Origin: Cohnella sp. AR92
GTDB lineage: Bacteria; Bacillota; Bacilli; Paenibacillales; Paenibacillaceae
Direction: 5' to 3'
Assembly: GCF_003990975.1 (NCBI RefSeq)
Contig: NZ_RZJR01000013.1
Span: 1-64,000, forward strand
DNA: 64,000 nt
Shown: positions 42,448-51,785 of the stretch, one piece after another
How the letters are laid out: the number at the start of each line of letters is the position of its first letter
How positions within the stretch are numbered: position 1 is the first letter of the stretch
The notes under the pieces: model-generated
Databases searched by the model: none
What the model saw: the letters and a program-made list of their open reading frames with translations, nothing else
What the model was told of the DNA's origin: nothing
Program-made: the position numbers and the translations under genes

Positions 42448-44145
42448 CTATGTCATGCTCTCGCCGTTTATCGCGACCGGTATCCTCAGTTCCACCCGAG
42501 CACCGGAAGGTTCGCCGTTGGAAAGACTCATCAAATCGTCTCGTTTGTACAGGAGCTGGAGCGTTCGCCGGACGTTGGCGATTCCGATGTGAGCCCCAAT
42601 CTCCGGCTCTTCGCCGGATGAGAAGCTTCCCAGCCATTCGGAGGAGAAGCCTCCCCCGTTATCCTCGATGACGATCTTGACATAGACAACCCCCTCTCTT
42701 GACTCCATGCTTGCGCGGATATAAATGGAGAGCATCTCTCCGTAGAACATAGCATGCTTGAAGATATTCTCGACGAACGTTTGAACCATGAATTGGGGCA
42801 CGGGCATCTGGCCCGCTTCTTCTTGAATTTCGATCATATGGAAGATCTGGTCGGGATAACGGATTTCCTGCATGCGTATATAATTAACCGAATGCTTGAT
42901 TTCTTCTTCGAGCGGTACGACGGTAAGCCGGACTTTGAACATGTAACGCAGATGCTCGGACAGGTGATGGATCAGACGGCGAATCTCTTCGTTCTTGTTC
43001 TGATAGGTCAGGCTGGTTACTGTCGAGATGGCATTCAGGAAGAAATGCGGGCGTATTTGCATCTGCAGATATTTAATCTCTGCTCGGCTTCGCTCGATCT
43101 GCTCCTCGTAGGATTGGATCTTCAGTTCCGTAATCTCTCTCACCATAGACTGCAAGGAGTGGAACAGCTTCGTAAATTCCATCGAATAATGCGCGCCTGC
43201 GGGTATTTGCAGCTCCAGTTGGCCTTTCTCTACCTCCTTGGCCGCTTTGACCAGCTGCAGAACCGGTTTCAATACATCCCTAGCAAGCCTGCGAAGGACA
43301 AGCGGCACGACCAATAACGATACTAGCGCCAGAAGGACGATCAGCCATTGGATCACCTTCAGTTTGGAGAACACGCTCTGCTTGGCGACGAGGTAAGTGA
43401 TCTGGCCGAATTCTGCAATTGGCTCGGAGATCATGAGATACCGGCCGCGAAGTTCGTTCTGCAGCTCGTTCATGGACCCGATAGCTGCCAAGCTTGCTTG
43501 GTTCGAGGTTAGAAGGAGCCCCTCTTTATCGCTAAGCACGTATTGATTCCGATCGTTACCTCCCCGATTCACCAGATCAAGAAGCGAATCTGCGTTTACG
43601 AGAGTTCCAAAGCTAATGTCGGAGTACGTCATGTATTTAAACAAATAATGCACGCCATGAATGGAGAGAGTCGTCCACTCATCTACTTGTCCGTTCGGAT
43701 CGGGAACCCACTCCTTCGTCCCGATAAAGTCGATCAGAGCCAGCTTTCCATTGGAATCGATGCGAGAACTGATCTGAACGAGCAGCGTTCCTTCGGGCAG
43801 CCGTATAAAGAGTCCGTCGCTTGCATCGTTGCCGGACATCTTCGCCGTAAGTGCCTTCTTGAGCTGCATTGCCGCGAAGTAGCGTCCGTTCTCGCTCAAT
43901 TGTTCGTACTCGCTTGCCGCATCGGCATTGCTCTCGAAGATCTCGGTCAAATCCTTCGAGAAATTATTTAAGTAATTCCGAATATTAGCTTGATACAAAG
44001 AGAGCGTATTGTGTGCGCTGTCCAAGGTGTTCTTCCTAACGACCTCCAGCGAGTATACGTTGCTCAGGACGAGAATAGCGAACAGAATCGCCACGATGAT
44101 GGTTAATTGCAAGGCAAACTTGAACACGATGCCATTCGTACGCAT
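42448..44145 (-). CDS. Sensor histidine kinase, YesM type
   Basis: 565 residues. Membrane helices at about residues 9-29 (ALQLTIIVAILFAILVLSNV) and 268-288 (VIQWLIVLLALVSLLVVPLV) flank an extracellular sensor region. A HAMP-like linker, the His_kinase motif LQMQIRPHFFLNAISTVTSL with the phospho-accepting His (about residue 365), and an ATPase domain with VKIVIEDNGGGFS and GIANVRRTLQLLYKRDD follow. It senses an extracellular sugar or a loaded binding protein and phosphorylates the response regulator. AGGAGAGCACGGG precedes the ATG. It follows the esterase gene after 79 bases containing a hairpin. Confidence 0.92.
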   Translation of the reverse strand: MRTNGIVFKFALQLTIIVAILFAILVLSNVYSLEVVRKNTLDSAHNTLSLYQANIRNYLNNFSKDLTEIFESNADAASEYEQLSENGRYFAAMQLKKALTAKMSGNDASDGLFIRLPEGTLLVQISSRIDSNGKLALIDFIGTKEWVPDPNGQVDEWTTLSIHGVHYLFKYMTYSDISFGTLVNADSLLDLVNRGGNDRNQYVLSDKEGLLLTSNQASLAAIGSMNELQNELRGRYLMISEPIAEFGQITYLVAKQSVFSKLKVIQWLIVLLALVSLLVVPLVLRRLARDVLKPVLQLVKAAKEVEKGQLELQIPAGAHYSMEFTKLFHSLQSMVREITELKIQSYEEQIERSRAEIKYLQMQIRPHFFLNAISTVTSLTYQNKNEEIRRLIHHLSEHLRYMFKVRLTVVPLEEEIKHSVNYIRMQEIRYPDQIFHMIEIQEEAGQMPVPQFMVQTFVENIFKHAMFYGEMLSIYIRASMESREGVVYVKIVIEDNGGGFSSEWLGSFSSGEEPEIGAHIGIANVRRTLQLLYKRDDLMSLSNGEPSGARVELRIPVAINGESMT

Positions 44146-44177
44146 CCCGTGCTCTCCTTTCTCCCTAAATCCAGCAA

Positions 44178-44214
44178 GCCCCTGGCCTCGATCTTACGAT
44201 CGAGAACCAGGGGC
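44178..44214. terminator. Hairpin between esterase and histidine kinase genes
   Basis: Outer arms GCCCCTGG and CCAGGGGC and inner arms TCGAT and ATCGA form an interrupted stem. It starts 11 bases after the stop of the esterase gene and upstream of the ribosome site region of the kinase gene by distance, but lacks a T run on either side. It may be a weak terminator or a stabilising stem. Confidence 0.45.
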
Positions 44215-44224
44215 GTCCTTCATG

Positions 44225-45043
44225 CTAGTCCGGCATCGGAGATGCGGGAGGCTCTCCTAATGCCCACTTCAAACCGTCCGCGATCGCCTCGTTGCAGAAA
44301 TCCCACGTGTGAGCTCCTGCGCTTTCGCGATAAGTATGCTCAACCTTATTTTCTTCGAGAAAGTCATGGAAGCGGCGATTCACATCCAATAGGAAGTCCT
44401 CGGTACCGCAAGCCATGTAGAGTCTAGGAAGCTCTTCGCCCGTCTCGATTAACCGCCGGACGATCGCTTCCGGATCCTTATCGCTGCCAAGCAGCTCCGT
44501 CAAATCCCCGAATACGCTGCGATAGTAGCCGTAATCGGCGATTTCATCTTTGAAGCCTGGCTCCTTATTAGCGATTTTATACGGGATAAGGGCCGAAGAC
44601 AATCCGATTATATGACCGTATCGATCCGCATACTTATAGCCGTTCCGAATCGCTCCGTACCCGCCCATGGATACACCGGCTATGAACGTATCCTCCCGGG
44701 AAGAGGAGAGAGGGAATAGCATGCGGGTAAAGTCAATCAGATCTTTGCCAATATATTCCCCAAACATGGAGCCTTTATTCTCATCATCCACGTAGAAGTG
44801 GTTTTCGCCGGAAGGCATGAACACGGCGATCCGGTAGCGGTCCGACAATTCTCGAATTCGTGAGAAGTGGCTCCAGTCCGTATGGGTTCCGGAATATCCA
44901 TGAAGGAGATACAAGGACTTTAACGGTTGAATCTCTGAATTTTTCTGGGGAGGCAAGAAGGGCGAATCCAGCGGAATGAGAGCGGTCAACGGGACTGCGC
45001 GTTTAAGGCTGTGCGAGAAAAAGTGCATGTTTATGGTTGCCAT
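44225..45043 (-). CDS. Alpha/beta-hydrolase esterase (esterase D / tributyrin esterase type)
   Basis: 272 residues with an oxyanion region LYLLHGYSGTHTDW, nucleophile Ser125 in AGVSMGGYGA, an acid near GTEDFLLDVNRR and the catalytic His in SAGAHTWDFCN. No signal peptide, hence cytoplasmic. The family includes S-formylglutathione hydrolase, acetyl esterases and feruloyl esterases. GAGGAGGATTTAA precedes the ATG, 19 bases after the sucrose-phosphorylase stop, so it is in that operon. The likely role is removing an acyl group from an imported sugar ester, an inference from position. Confidence 0.85.
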   Translation of the reverse strand: MATINMHFFSHSLKRAVPLTALIPLDSPFLPPQKNSEIQPLKSLYLLHGYSGTHTDWSHFSRIRELSDRYRIAVFMPSGENHFYVDDENKGSMFGEYIGKDLIDFTRMLFPLSSSREDTFIAGVSMGGYGAIRNGYKYADRYGHIIGLSSALIPYKIANKEPGFKDEIADYGYYRSVFGDLTELLGSDKDPEAIVRRLIETGEELPRLYMACGTEDFLLDVNRRFHDFLEENKVEHTYRESAGAHTWDFCNEAIADGLKWALGEPPASPMPD

Positions 45044-45062
45044 TTAAATCCTCCTCTATTAT

Positions 45063-46532
45063 CTAAATTTCATAAGTGATCATTTGACCTTTCATTTCGG
45101 CATATCGAATAATCGAGCGGTAGTTGTTCAGATCGATATGGAGCTCGCAGGCGAGTTCTCCATTGCTCCAACGAAGGCGAACCTCGTCCTCGGCCGAATT
45201 CAGCACGCTGAACTCCCCGTCGAACGCTTCGTATTCGTTACGGAAGCGAATGAGTTGCATGAGCCTCCGTACGACCGGCTTCTCGAGGGCAAGCTCGACT
45301 TCTTCCACCGAGTAATTGTGCCGATTGATCTCGCGTCCTTCTCCGGTCCGCTCAACGCCATCAAAGTCATTCTCCCCAGCAAGCAAGCCTACGTAATAGA
45401 CTTGCGGGATTCCCGGAACGAACAACTGAATCGCCCTTGCCGCCAGATAAGCGTCATCATCCTCGTTAAGCGCGCTGTAATAGGTGCAGCGTATCTGATG
45501 GACGTCGAAGCCATCTTCCCCTTTGTGTTCGTCCGACAGGATCAAGCTAAGGTTGGCTCCCCTGTTCAAGCATAAATCAACCAGCTTTCTCGCTTCGGAG
45601 GTATCGATCAGTTCGTCCATATCCGGCTTGACAGGGATTCCATCGTGGCAATCCAGCATCGTGAATTGCTTGTGCGGACGTGTCTTTAAGTAGCTGTTCA
45701 ATTCTTTGTTGGACTTCCATGCGATTGCCTCCAACACGCGGTATGGAAGGATAAAATCATAAATCCAGAAACCTCGCTCGGCCAGCTTATACTGCGTCCC
45801 GTAATGCGCGTGCACTTCCGGAAGCAGCTCAATCCCCAGCGAGTCGGCAAGTTCTTTGATCTCGTCGAGAAAATCGTAAATGTCCGGCTCGACGAAGAAG
45901 CAGCTCGTTCCGAGCTTCTTGATCACGTAGCCGACGGCATCGAGACGAACGGTCTTCACGTTCTGCCGCTTGAAATTCTCGAAGAACGCTCTCAACAAGC
46001 GCTTTGTCAGCTCGGATCGAATATCCAGGTCGATCTGCTCCGAAGGATCCGTCTTGCCGAAGGTTGTCCACACCTGCGCTTCCTCTCCATTCTCGCCTAT
46101 TCGGTAGGTCGAGTATGGCAGCGGACGCCTCAAGAACATCTTGTCGATGTCCTCCTGAACGGGAATGCCATTCTCCCATATTTTCTCAAGCGGAATGAAC
46201 AGATCGGCATATTCGGAATCGCGCCCTTTGGCAAGGAAATCTTGGAAGTACGGCGACTGTCTGGAGAGGTGATTCACCATCAGGTCGACCAGCACGTCAA
46301 ACTTCTCGCCAATCTCGCGAATGTCATCCCACGTTCCGAAGCTCGGCTCGATCTCAAGGTACGTAAGCGGAGCGAAGCCCCGGTCTCCCGAGGAGGGAAA
46401 CGGCGGAAGAATATGCACCCCGCCGGCGAAGATATCGGCAAAATGCTTGTTCAGAAGCTCATTTAGCGTGCGAAGATCTCCTCCCAAGGAGTCCGGGTAA
46501 GTAATTAATTGAACTTTATTCTTAATGGGCAC
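45063..46532 (-). CDS. gtfA: Sucrose phosphorylase (GH13 subfamily 18)
   Basis: 489 residues, the usual length, from GTG 46532 with AGGAGGCGTCGAGC before it. GH13 landmarks: DLMVNHLS, nucleophile Asp198 in VRLDAVGY followed by the family hallmark GTSCFFVEPDIYDFL, acid/base Glu239 in LLPEVHAHY, and transition-state Asp297 in LDCHDGIPV. It cleaves sucrose with phosphate to glucose-1-phosphate and fructose, saving one ATP. Relatives in the same subfamily act on sucrose-6-phosphate, glucosylglycerate or glucosylglycerol, so the acceptor is not certain. The adjacent fructokinase gene, 12 bases upstream, supports sucrose. Confidence 0.9.
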   Translation of the reverse strand: MPIKNKVQLITYPDSLGGDLRTLNELLNKHFADIFAGGVHILPPFPSSGDRGFAPLTYLEIEPSFGTWDDIREIGEKFDVLVDLMVNHLSRQSPYFQDFLAKGRDSEYADLFIPLEKIWENGIPVQEDIDKMFLRRPLPYSTYRIGENGEEAQVWTTFGKTDPSEQIDLDIRSELTKRLLRAFFENFKRQNVKTVRLDAVGYVIKKLGTSCFFVEPDIYDFLDEIKELADSLGIELLPEVHAHYGTQYKLAERGFWIYDFILPYRVLEAIAWKSNKELNSYLKTRPHKQFTMLDCHDGIPVKPDMDELIDTSEARKLVDLCLNRGANLSLILSDEHKGEDGFDVHQIRCTYYSALNEDDDAYLAARAIQLFVPGIPQVYYVGLLAGENDFDGVERTGEGREINRHNYSVEEVELALEKPVVRRLMQLIRFRNEYEAFDGEFSVLNSAEDEVRLRWSNGELACELHIDLNNYRSIIRYAEMKGQMITYEI

Positions 46533-46544
46533 GCTCGACGCCTC

Positions 46545-47498
46545 CTATAAGCGATATTGAATCTTGATCTCTTCGAGTTTCGGCAGATCGACTACGGCAC
46601 CCGTGTACTTCAGCTTATAGGCGCTAACGGCAAAACCGAGCCTTAGGGCTTCCTCCAACGGATAACCTTTGATCGCGGCCGCATAGAAACCAGACCAGAA
46701 GGCGTCGCCCGCCCCCGTCGTATCCACGATCTCGGAAGCCATTGTCGCGAATTCCTTCGTTTCCTTCCCGTTCGAGACGATTGCGCCGTCTTTGCCAAGC
46801 GTAAGGATGACCAGCTTAGCCCCTAGCTCCAAGAACTTCTCCAATTGATTAAACGGCGTATCTTTGCCGAACAATCGCTCCGCGTCGTCCTCCGAGGGCT
46901 TGACGAAATCCGCTTTGGACAGAATGGATTTCACATAAGAGACGCCATCCTCCCCCTTCTGCCAGATCATTCGATGGTAGTTGGGGTCGAAACCTATCTT
47001 AGCCCCGTGAGCCTTGGAGATATCGATCGCGCGTTCAATCGTTCGGCGGGACGGAGCTCTGGAGATCGGCCAGCAGGAGAAGTGCATCGCCTTCGAATTC
47101 AACAGCGCTCCTTCCAGCAACGGAGAATAAGAGAGTTGGTAATCGGCGCCCCGATAGAAGATCGGAACAGGGGTCGACCGGCTTCGATTCACGACAACCA
47201 GGCTCGTCGACTCATTCGCCCGTTGGACGAAGTGCGTGCTCATTCCATCCCGGTTCAGCCATTCCACTAGGAAATCCCCGAATCCGTCATCCCCTACGCA
47301 GGCTGCAATCTGGGAACGAATGCCCAACTTCCTGGCGTTGATCGCAATATTGGAAGGCGAGCCGCCCGGATATTTCGTATACCCATTCGACAGGAAGGAT
47401 TCGTCGTATTCATTCGATATCATGTCGACGAGCAACTCTCCAATCGTCATCAGATCGTTAGGCTTCTCTTCGAAATAGAGCCTTTCTAGAAAATCCAT
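46545..47498 (-). CDS. PfkB-family fructokinase
   Basis: 317 residues with the ribokinase-family signatures GGSPSNIAINARKLG (about residues 45-59) and DTTGAGDAFWSGFYAA with catalytic Asp265. It phosphorylates fructose to fructose-6-phosphate with ATP in the cytoplasm. Its position as the first gene before the sucrose phosphorylase gene fits the fate of the fructose released. GGGGGAAGGACTAAG precedes the ATG. The promoter must lie in the 226 bases to the HAD gene, which end in the latter's terminator. No cre site was found there by eye. Some PfkB kinases act on other sugars, so specificity rests on context. Confidence 0.88.
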   Translation of the reverse strand: MDFLERLYFEEKPNDLMTIGELLVDMISNEYDESFLSNGYTKYPGGSPSNIAINARKLGIRSQIAACVGDDGFGDFLVEWLNRDGMSTHFVQRANESTSLVVVNRSRSTPVPIFYRGADYQLSYSPLLEGALLNSKAMHFSCWPISRAPSRRTIERAIDISKAHGAKIGFDPNYHRMIWQKGEDGVSYVKSILSKADFVKPSEDDAERLFGKDTPFNQLEKFLELGAKLVILTLGKDGAIVSNGKETKEFATMASEIVDTTGAGDAFWSGFYAAAIKGYPLEEALRLGFAVSAYKLKYTGAVVDLPKLEEIKIQYRL

Positions 47499-47663
47499 CT
47501 TAGTCCTTCCCCCGGTTCTACATACATTTGCGCTGTTCCTATGCCATCAGTTTAGCTACGCTATTCATAAATAGCTTTTAATAATCCGTTATGTTTTTTC
47601 AAAAAAACGGCTTCATGATTTAAGGGTTTGAGAGATTAATCTTGTTGCACTTGCCTAAAAGGC

Positions 47664-47698
47664 AATAAAAAAGAACAGACGAATGAATTCGCTGTTCT
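47664..47698 (-). terminator. Terminator of the Cof-type HAD gene
   Basis: On the minus strand, arms AGAACAGCGAAT and ATTCG(T)CTGTTCT form a stem with one bulge, followed by TTTTTTATTGCC. It starts about 27 bases after the stop. Confidence 0.8.
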
Positions 47699-47724
47699 AA
47701 TCTAATATTCACATGAGCGCGTCC

Positions 47725-48498
47725 TCACAGAACGCCCGCGTACTCCAGGCCTTTCTTGACGCCGCCATCGTCCACGTTAGCCGTCACATAGTCTGCGTAC
47801 GGCAGAAGCTCCTCGTGCGAGTTGCCCATCGCGATGCCGAGGCCGACGAGCTGCAGCATCTCCTTGTCGTTCAGCCCGTCGCCGAACGCGATCGCTTCCT
47901 CCGGCTTGATGCCGAGCTGGTCGAGCAGCGACTGGATGCCCGCCGCCTTCGAGCCGTCGTTCGGCAGCACGTCCATCGCCTTCGCATGCCAGCGTACGAA
48001 GCGCAGCTCCGGCAGCTCTTGCGGATACAGATGCTCCTCGCCGCTCTCGCAGTGCAGGAACACCTGATAAATGCCTTCCTTCTTCCAGAAGTCCGCATCC
48101 GCGCCCGGATGCTCGACCTTCAGCGAAGCGATGGCTTCATAGACGGAAGGATGCTCGGGAGACGTCGAGAAGTACGCGTCCTTGCCTTCGAACACGAGCT
48201 CATGCTTGTTCTTCTTAGCCAGCGCGACCAGCTTCTCCAGGACCTCCGGCGGGATCAGCTGCTGGTGCATCTCCCGTCCTTTATATTTCACGTATGCGCC
48301 ATTAAGGCTAACGTAGGATTCGATGCCGATCTGCTCCGCCAGATTGCGGAAGAAGTACGGCGCTCTCCCTGTTGCGATAACGGGCTCGATCCCCTTCTCC
48401 TTCAAGCGCCGAATCGCTTCGATGGCATCCGCGGGAATCTGCTTCTCTTCGTCCACCAACGTCCCGTCAATATCGAAAAAAGCGATTTTATAAGACAA
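47725..48498 (-). CDS. Cof-type HAD phosphatase
   Basis: 257 residues, start TTG at 48498 with GAGAGGAAAAA before it. The first HAD motif FFDIDGTLVDE (nucleophile Asp10), motif II VIATGRAPY and the C-terminal pair KAAGIQSLLDQLG and AIAFGDGLNDKEMLQLVGLG place it in the type IIB (Cof/YkrA) group. Such enzymes dephosphorylate sugar phosphates, flavin or pyridoxal precursors with low specificity; the substrate here is unknown. Single-gene unit, divergent from the DUF4358 gene and downstream-facing to the sucrose locus. Confidence 0.9.
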   Translation of the reverse strand: MSYKIAFFDIDGTLVDEEKQIPADAIEAIRRLKEKGIEPVIATGRAPYFFRNLAEQIGIESYVSLNGAYVKYKGREMHQQLIPPEVLEKLVALAKKNKHELVFEGKDAYFSTSPEHPSVYEAIASLKVEHPGADADFWKKEGIYQVFLHCESGEEHLYPQELPELRFVRWHAKAMDVLPNDGSKAAGIQSLLDQLGIKPEEAIAFGDGLNDKEMLQLVGLGIAMGNSHEELLPYADYVTANVDDGGVKKGLEYAGVL

Positions 48499-48657
48499 TT
48501 TTTCCTCTCCCCTATCTCTATTTTCGCCGATTATAGCACTGTTCTTCCCCCATTGTAAGACGAATTGCCAGATTTATCACTGCAACATATTTGGAATCCG
48601 GCGCGTTTGTAGTGTCTGAAACGTTTCAATCCACGAACATTCAAAGGAGAACTCACC

Positions 48658-49182
48658 ATGAATCGAACGCTCAGAAAACCTTTCGCCTTGCCCCTTATGC
48701 TCATCGTCCTCGCCATGGGATTGCTGCTGACCGCTTGCGGCGGCAACAATAACGGCAACAATAGCGCAGCCGGCGCCGACCCCGGCAAAACCGCCAAAGA
48801 GATGGTCGACGCCATGGTCCAGCAAGTCGAGCAGCCCGCCCAGATGGAATTGACCGCGGACGACGTCTCCAAGATGTATCACCTTGATCCGTCCCTGCTC
48901 GAAGACTACTCGATCCGCATGCCTCTCATGAACGTGAAGACGAACGAAGTCGCCGTTCTGAAGGTGAAGGATTCGAAGGATATCGCAGCTGTCGAGGATG
49001 CCGTTAAGCAGCGTGCGGCGGACGTGCAGAAATCGTTCGAGTCGTACCTGCCCGACCAATACGAGAACGCGAAGAACTACAAGCTCGAGACCAAGGGCAA
49101 CTACGTCCTCTTCGTCATCTCCGAGCCCGAGAACGTTGACCAGCTGATCGCCGCCTTCGAATCCCAGTTCTCCGCCAAGTAA
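48658..49182 (+). CDS. DUF4358 lipoprotein
   Basis: 174 residues with signal peptide and lipobox LLLTACGG, so it is a lipidated exported protein. The mature part matches the DUF4358 pattern (KTAKEMVDAMVQQVEQP, LTADDVSKMYHLDPSLLEDY, VAVLKVKDSKDIAAVEDAVK, NYVLFVISEPENVDQLIAAF). Function is unknown, but this family is typically found beside MBOAT and DHHW genes, as here. CAAAGGAGAACTCACC precedes the ATG. The MBOAT gene begins seven bases after its stop, so the three genes form one operon. Confidence 0.85.
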   Translation: MNRTLRKPFALPLMLIVLAMGLLLTACGGNNNGNNSAAGADPGKTAKEMVDAMVQQVEQPAQMELTADDVSKMYHLDPSLLEDYSIRMPLMNVKTNEVAVLKVKDSKDIAAVEDAVKQRAADVQKSFESYLPDQYENAKNYKLETKGNYVLFVISEPENVDQLIAAFESQFSAK

Positions 49183-49188
49183 CCCGCA

Positions 49189-50595
49189 ATGGTTTTTAGC
49201 AGCCTGCTGTTCCTGTTCGTCTTCCTGCCCGCCGTCCTTCTTCTGTACTTCGCTTCTCCCCGCCGCTTGAAGAACCTGGTTCTGTTCCTGACGAGCCTCG
49301 TCTTCTACGCCTGGGGAGAACCCGTCTACATCGCCATCATGCTGCTGTCGACCGTTACGGATTACGGCTTCGGCCTGCTGCTCGACAACCCGAAGCGGCC
49401 CCGGCTAACCCGCAAGTGGATCGTCGCCTCCTCGGTCGTCGTCAACCTCTCGCTGCTGTCTTTTTTCAAATACGCGGACTTCCTGATCGGCAACGTCAAT
49501 TCCCTGCTTGGGACCGACATTCCGCCGACTGACCTGCCGCTTCCGATCGGCATCTCGTTCTATACGTTCCAATCGATGTCCTACATCGTGGACGTGTACC
49601 GGGGCACCGCCCGAGCGCAGCGCAATTGGATCGACTTCGGCGCGTTCGTCGCGCTGTTCCCGCAATTGGTCGCCGGTCCGATCGTGCAGTATGGATCTGT
49701 CGCCGAGCAGCTTAAGGACCGCAAGGTGACGGTGGAACTGTTCGCGGAGGGCGTTAGGAGATTCACGGTCGGCTTAGCCAAGAAAGTGCTGCTGGCGAAC
49801 AACATCGGGCTGCTGTGGGACGGCATCTCCGGCTCGAGCCTGGACACGCTGCCCGCGCTCACCGCATGGCTTGGGATCGTCGCTTTCGCGTTCCAGATCT
49901 ACTTCGACTTCAGCGGCTATTCCGACATGGCGATCGGGCTCGGGCATATGTTCGGCTTCCGGTTTAACGAGAACTTCAACAAGCCTTATGGCGCGCAGAG
50001 CATCACCGACTTCTGGCGCCGCTGGCACATCTCTCTAGGAACCTGGTTCCGCGACTACGTGTACATTCCGCTTGGCGGGAATCGCCGCGGGCTGAAGCGC
50101 CAGCTCCTCAACATCCTGATCGTGTGGCTGCTGACCGGCTTCTGGCACGGGGCGAGCTGGAACTTCGTTCTATGGGGACTGTACTTCGGAATCGTGCTGA
50201 TGCTGGAGAAAATGTGGCTGCTGAGTTGGCTGAGGAACGTTCCCGGAACGGTTCGGCATCTGTATGCGTTGGCGGCTATCTTGATCGGATGGGTTTTCTT
50301 CGCGTTTGATCGGATGCCAGAGATGGGGACGTTCTTCCGCGCGCTGTTCGGCATGAACGGCCATGGGCTGTGGAATGACGAGACGCTGTATCTCGCCTAT
50401 ACGAACGCGATCCTGCTCGCCGTGCTGGCCGTCGCTTCCGTTCCGATCGCGGGACGGATCGCAGGCTCGGGACTTGCGCGGCTGTGGAGGCGCAGCGGAG
50501 CCATGCAGCTGGTCTGGCACGGCGTCCTGTTCCTGCTGTCCATCGCTTACCTGGTCGACGCGACGTTCAATCCGTTCCTGTATTTCCGATTCTAA
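49189..50595 (+). CDS. MBOAT membrane O-acyltransferase (AlgI/DltB-like)
   Basis: 468 residues with about ten membrane helices. MBOAT hallmarks are NFNKPYGAQSITDFWRRWHI, SLGTWFRDYVYIPLGGNRRG and LLTGFWHGASWNFVLWGLYF, the last holding the catalytic His at about residue 320. It moves an acyl group, most often acetyl, across the membrane onto an extracellular polysaccharide. No ribosome site is evident before the ATG, which lies seven bases after the DUF4358 stop; translational coupling is likely. The DHHW protein encoded next is the probable periplasmic-side acceptor enzyme. Confidence 0.92.
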   Translation: MVFSSLLFLFVFLPAVLLLYFASPRRLKNLVLFLTSLVFYAWGEPVYIAIMLLSTVTDYGFGLLLDNPKRPRLTRKWIVASSVVVNLSLLSFFKYADFLIGNVNSLLGTDIPPTDLPLPIGISFYTFQSMSYIVDVYRGTARAQRNWIDFGAFVALFPQLVAGPIVQYGSVAEQLKDRKVTVELFAEGVRRFTVGLAKKVLLANNIGLLWDGISGSSLDTLPALTAWLGIVAFAFQIYFDFSGYSDMAIGLGHMFGFRFNENFNKPYGAQSITDFWRRWHISLGTWFRDYVYIPLGGNRRGLKRQLLNILIVWLLTGFWHGASWNFVLWGLYFGIVLMLEKMWLLSWLRNVPGTVRHLYALAAILIGWVFFAFDRMPEMGTFFRALFGMNGHGLWNDETLYLAYTNAILLAVLAVASVPIAGRIAGSGLARLWRRSGAMQLVWHGVLFLLSIAYLVDATFNPFLYFRF

Positions 50596-50612
50596 GAGGA
50601 GGCATCCGTCGT

Positions 50613-51785
50613 ATGAGCGCTAGAACGAACCGGCTCTATGTCATCGGCTTCGTCGCCCTCCTGTTCGGCATGTCCGTCCTGCTTCTCCTCCTTCCGAAGA
50701 AGAGCTTCTCGGAGACGGAGAATCGGTTATTGCAGGGATTGCCTGAGCTAAGCTGGGAGGCCATCAAAGACAAGGAGTTCTCTAAGGACGCCGAGAGCTA
50801 TGTCACCGATCATTTTCCTTGGCGGGACAAGTGGGTGGCGTTGAAGTCGGAGGCGGAGCAGCTTCGGCTGCAGCAGGAGAACAACGGCATCTACAAGGAC
50901 AAGGACGGCTACCTGTTCGAGAAGTTCGAGGAGCCCGCTTGGGAGAAGGTCGCCTCGTATGCGGAAGCGGTGCGTAAGTTTGCCGAGTCGCATTCGGATG
51001 CGAAGATATCCTTCCTGCTCGCCCCCACCTCCGTCGGCTTGTATCCGGAACGGCTGCCATGGCTGGCTTCTTCGTATTCGGAGGAGAAGGTCAACGACTT
51101 CATCGGCTCGATCGTATCGGAATCGGGAACGGACTCGGGGACGGGATCGAGAAGCGTCTCGTTCTTAAACGGCTTCGACTTCCTTAAGCCCGCGGCCGGC
51201 GAGGATCTCTATTATCGAACCGACCACCATTGGACGACGCGCGGCGCTTATCTTGCGTATGCCGCCTTCGCCCGCAGCATGGGCTGGAGCGTTAAGCCGG
51301 AATCGGACTTCGACATCCGTACCGTAACCGACTCCTTCCTGGGAAGCTTCCATACCAAGAGCCAGTTCAGCGGCGCGAAGCCGGATACGATTGAGCAGTA
51401 TGTTCCGAAGAAGCCGGCCGCGAGCGAGATGACCGTCGCGGACGACGGCACGAAGATGGAAGGGCTGTACGCTGAATCCTATCTGAGCAAGAAGGACAAG
51501 TATTCTTACTTCCTCGGGGGCGTTCACGCGCTGTCGGAGATTCGGACCGAGCTGGCGCCGGAAGACGTCTCCCTGGACAAGCTGCTCGTCGTCAAGGACT
51601 CGTACGCCCACAGCGTCCTGCCTTTCCTCGCGCTGCACGTTCCGGACATCCATGTCATCGACATCCGTTACTACAATGGAAGCATCGCCGACTACATGGC
51701 CGAGAACGACATCGAGAACGTGCTGCTGCTGTTTAACACGGCGACCTTCGTCAGCACTCCGGAGCTGCTGAAGCTGAATAACTAA
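50613..51785 (+). CDS. DHHW-family protein (AlgX/AlgJ-like SGNH acyltransferase partner)
   Basis: 390 residues from ATG 50613 with AAGAGGAGGCATCC upstream; a frame extended to 50484 overlaps the MBOAT gene. One N-terminal membrane helix (LYVIGFVALLFGMSVLLLLL) is followed by an extracellular domain with SETENRLLQGLPELSW, HFPWRDKWVALKSEAEQLRL, the name-giving DHHW at about residue 204 in YRTDHHWTTRGAYLAY, and VVKDSYAHSVLPFLALH, which holds the Ser of the SGNH site. It likely receives the acyl group from the MBOAT protein and attaches it to a surface polymer. The polymer is unknown; no polysaccharide genes are adjacent. Confidence 0.9.
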   Translation: MSARTNRLYVIGFVALLFGMSVLLLLLPKKSFSETENRLLQGLPELSWEAIKDKEFSKDAESYVTDHFPWRDKWVALKSEAEQLRLQQENNGIYKDKDGYLFEKFEEPAWEKVASYAEAVRKFAESHSDAKISFLLAPTSVGLYPERLPWLASSYSEEKVNDFIGSIVSESGTDSGTGSRSVSFLNGFDFLKPAAGEDLYYRTDHHWTTRGAYLAYAAFARSMGWSVKPESDFDIRTVTDSFLGSFHTKSQFSGAKPDTIEQYVPKKPAASEMTVADDGTKMEGLYAESYLSKKDKYSYFLGGVHALSEIRTELAPEDVSLDKLLVVKDSYAHSVLPFLALHVPDIHVIDIRYYNGSIADYMAENDIENVLLLFNTATFVSTPELLKLNN

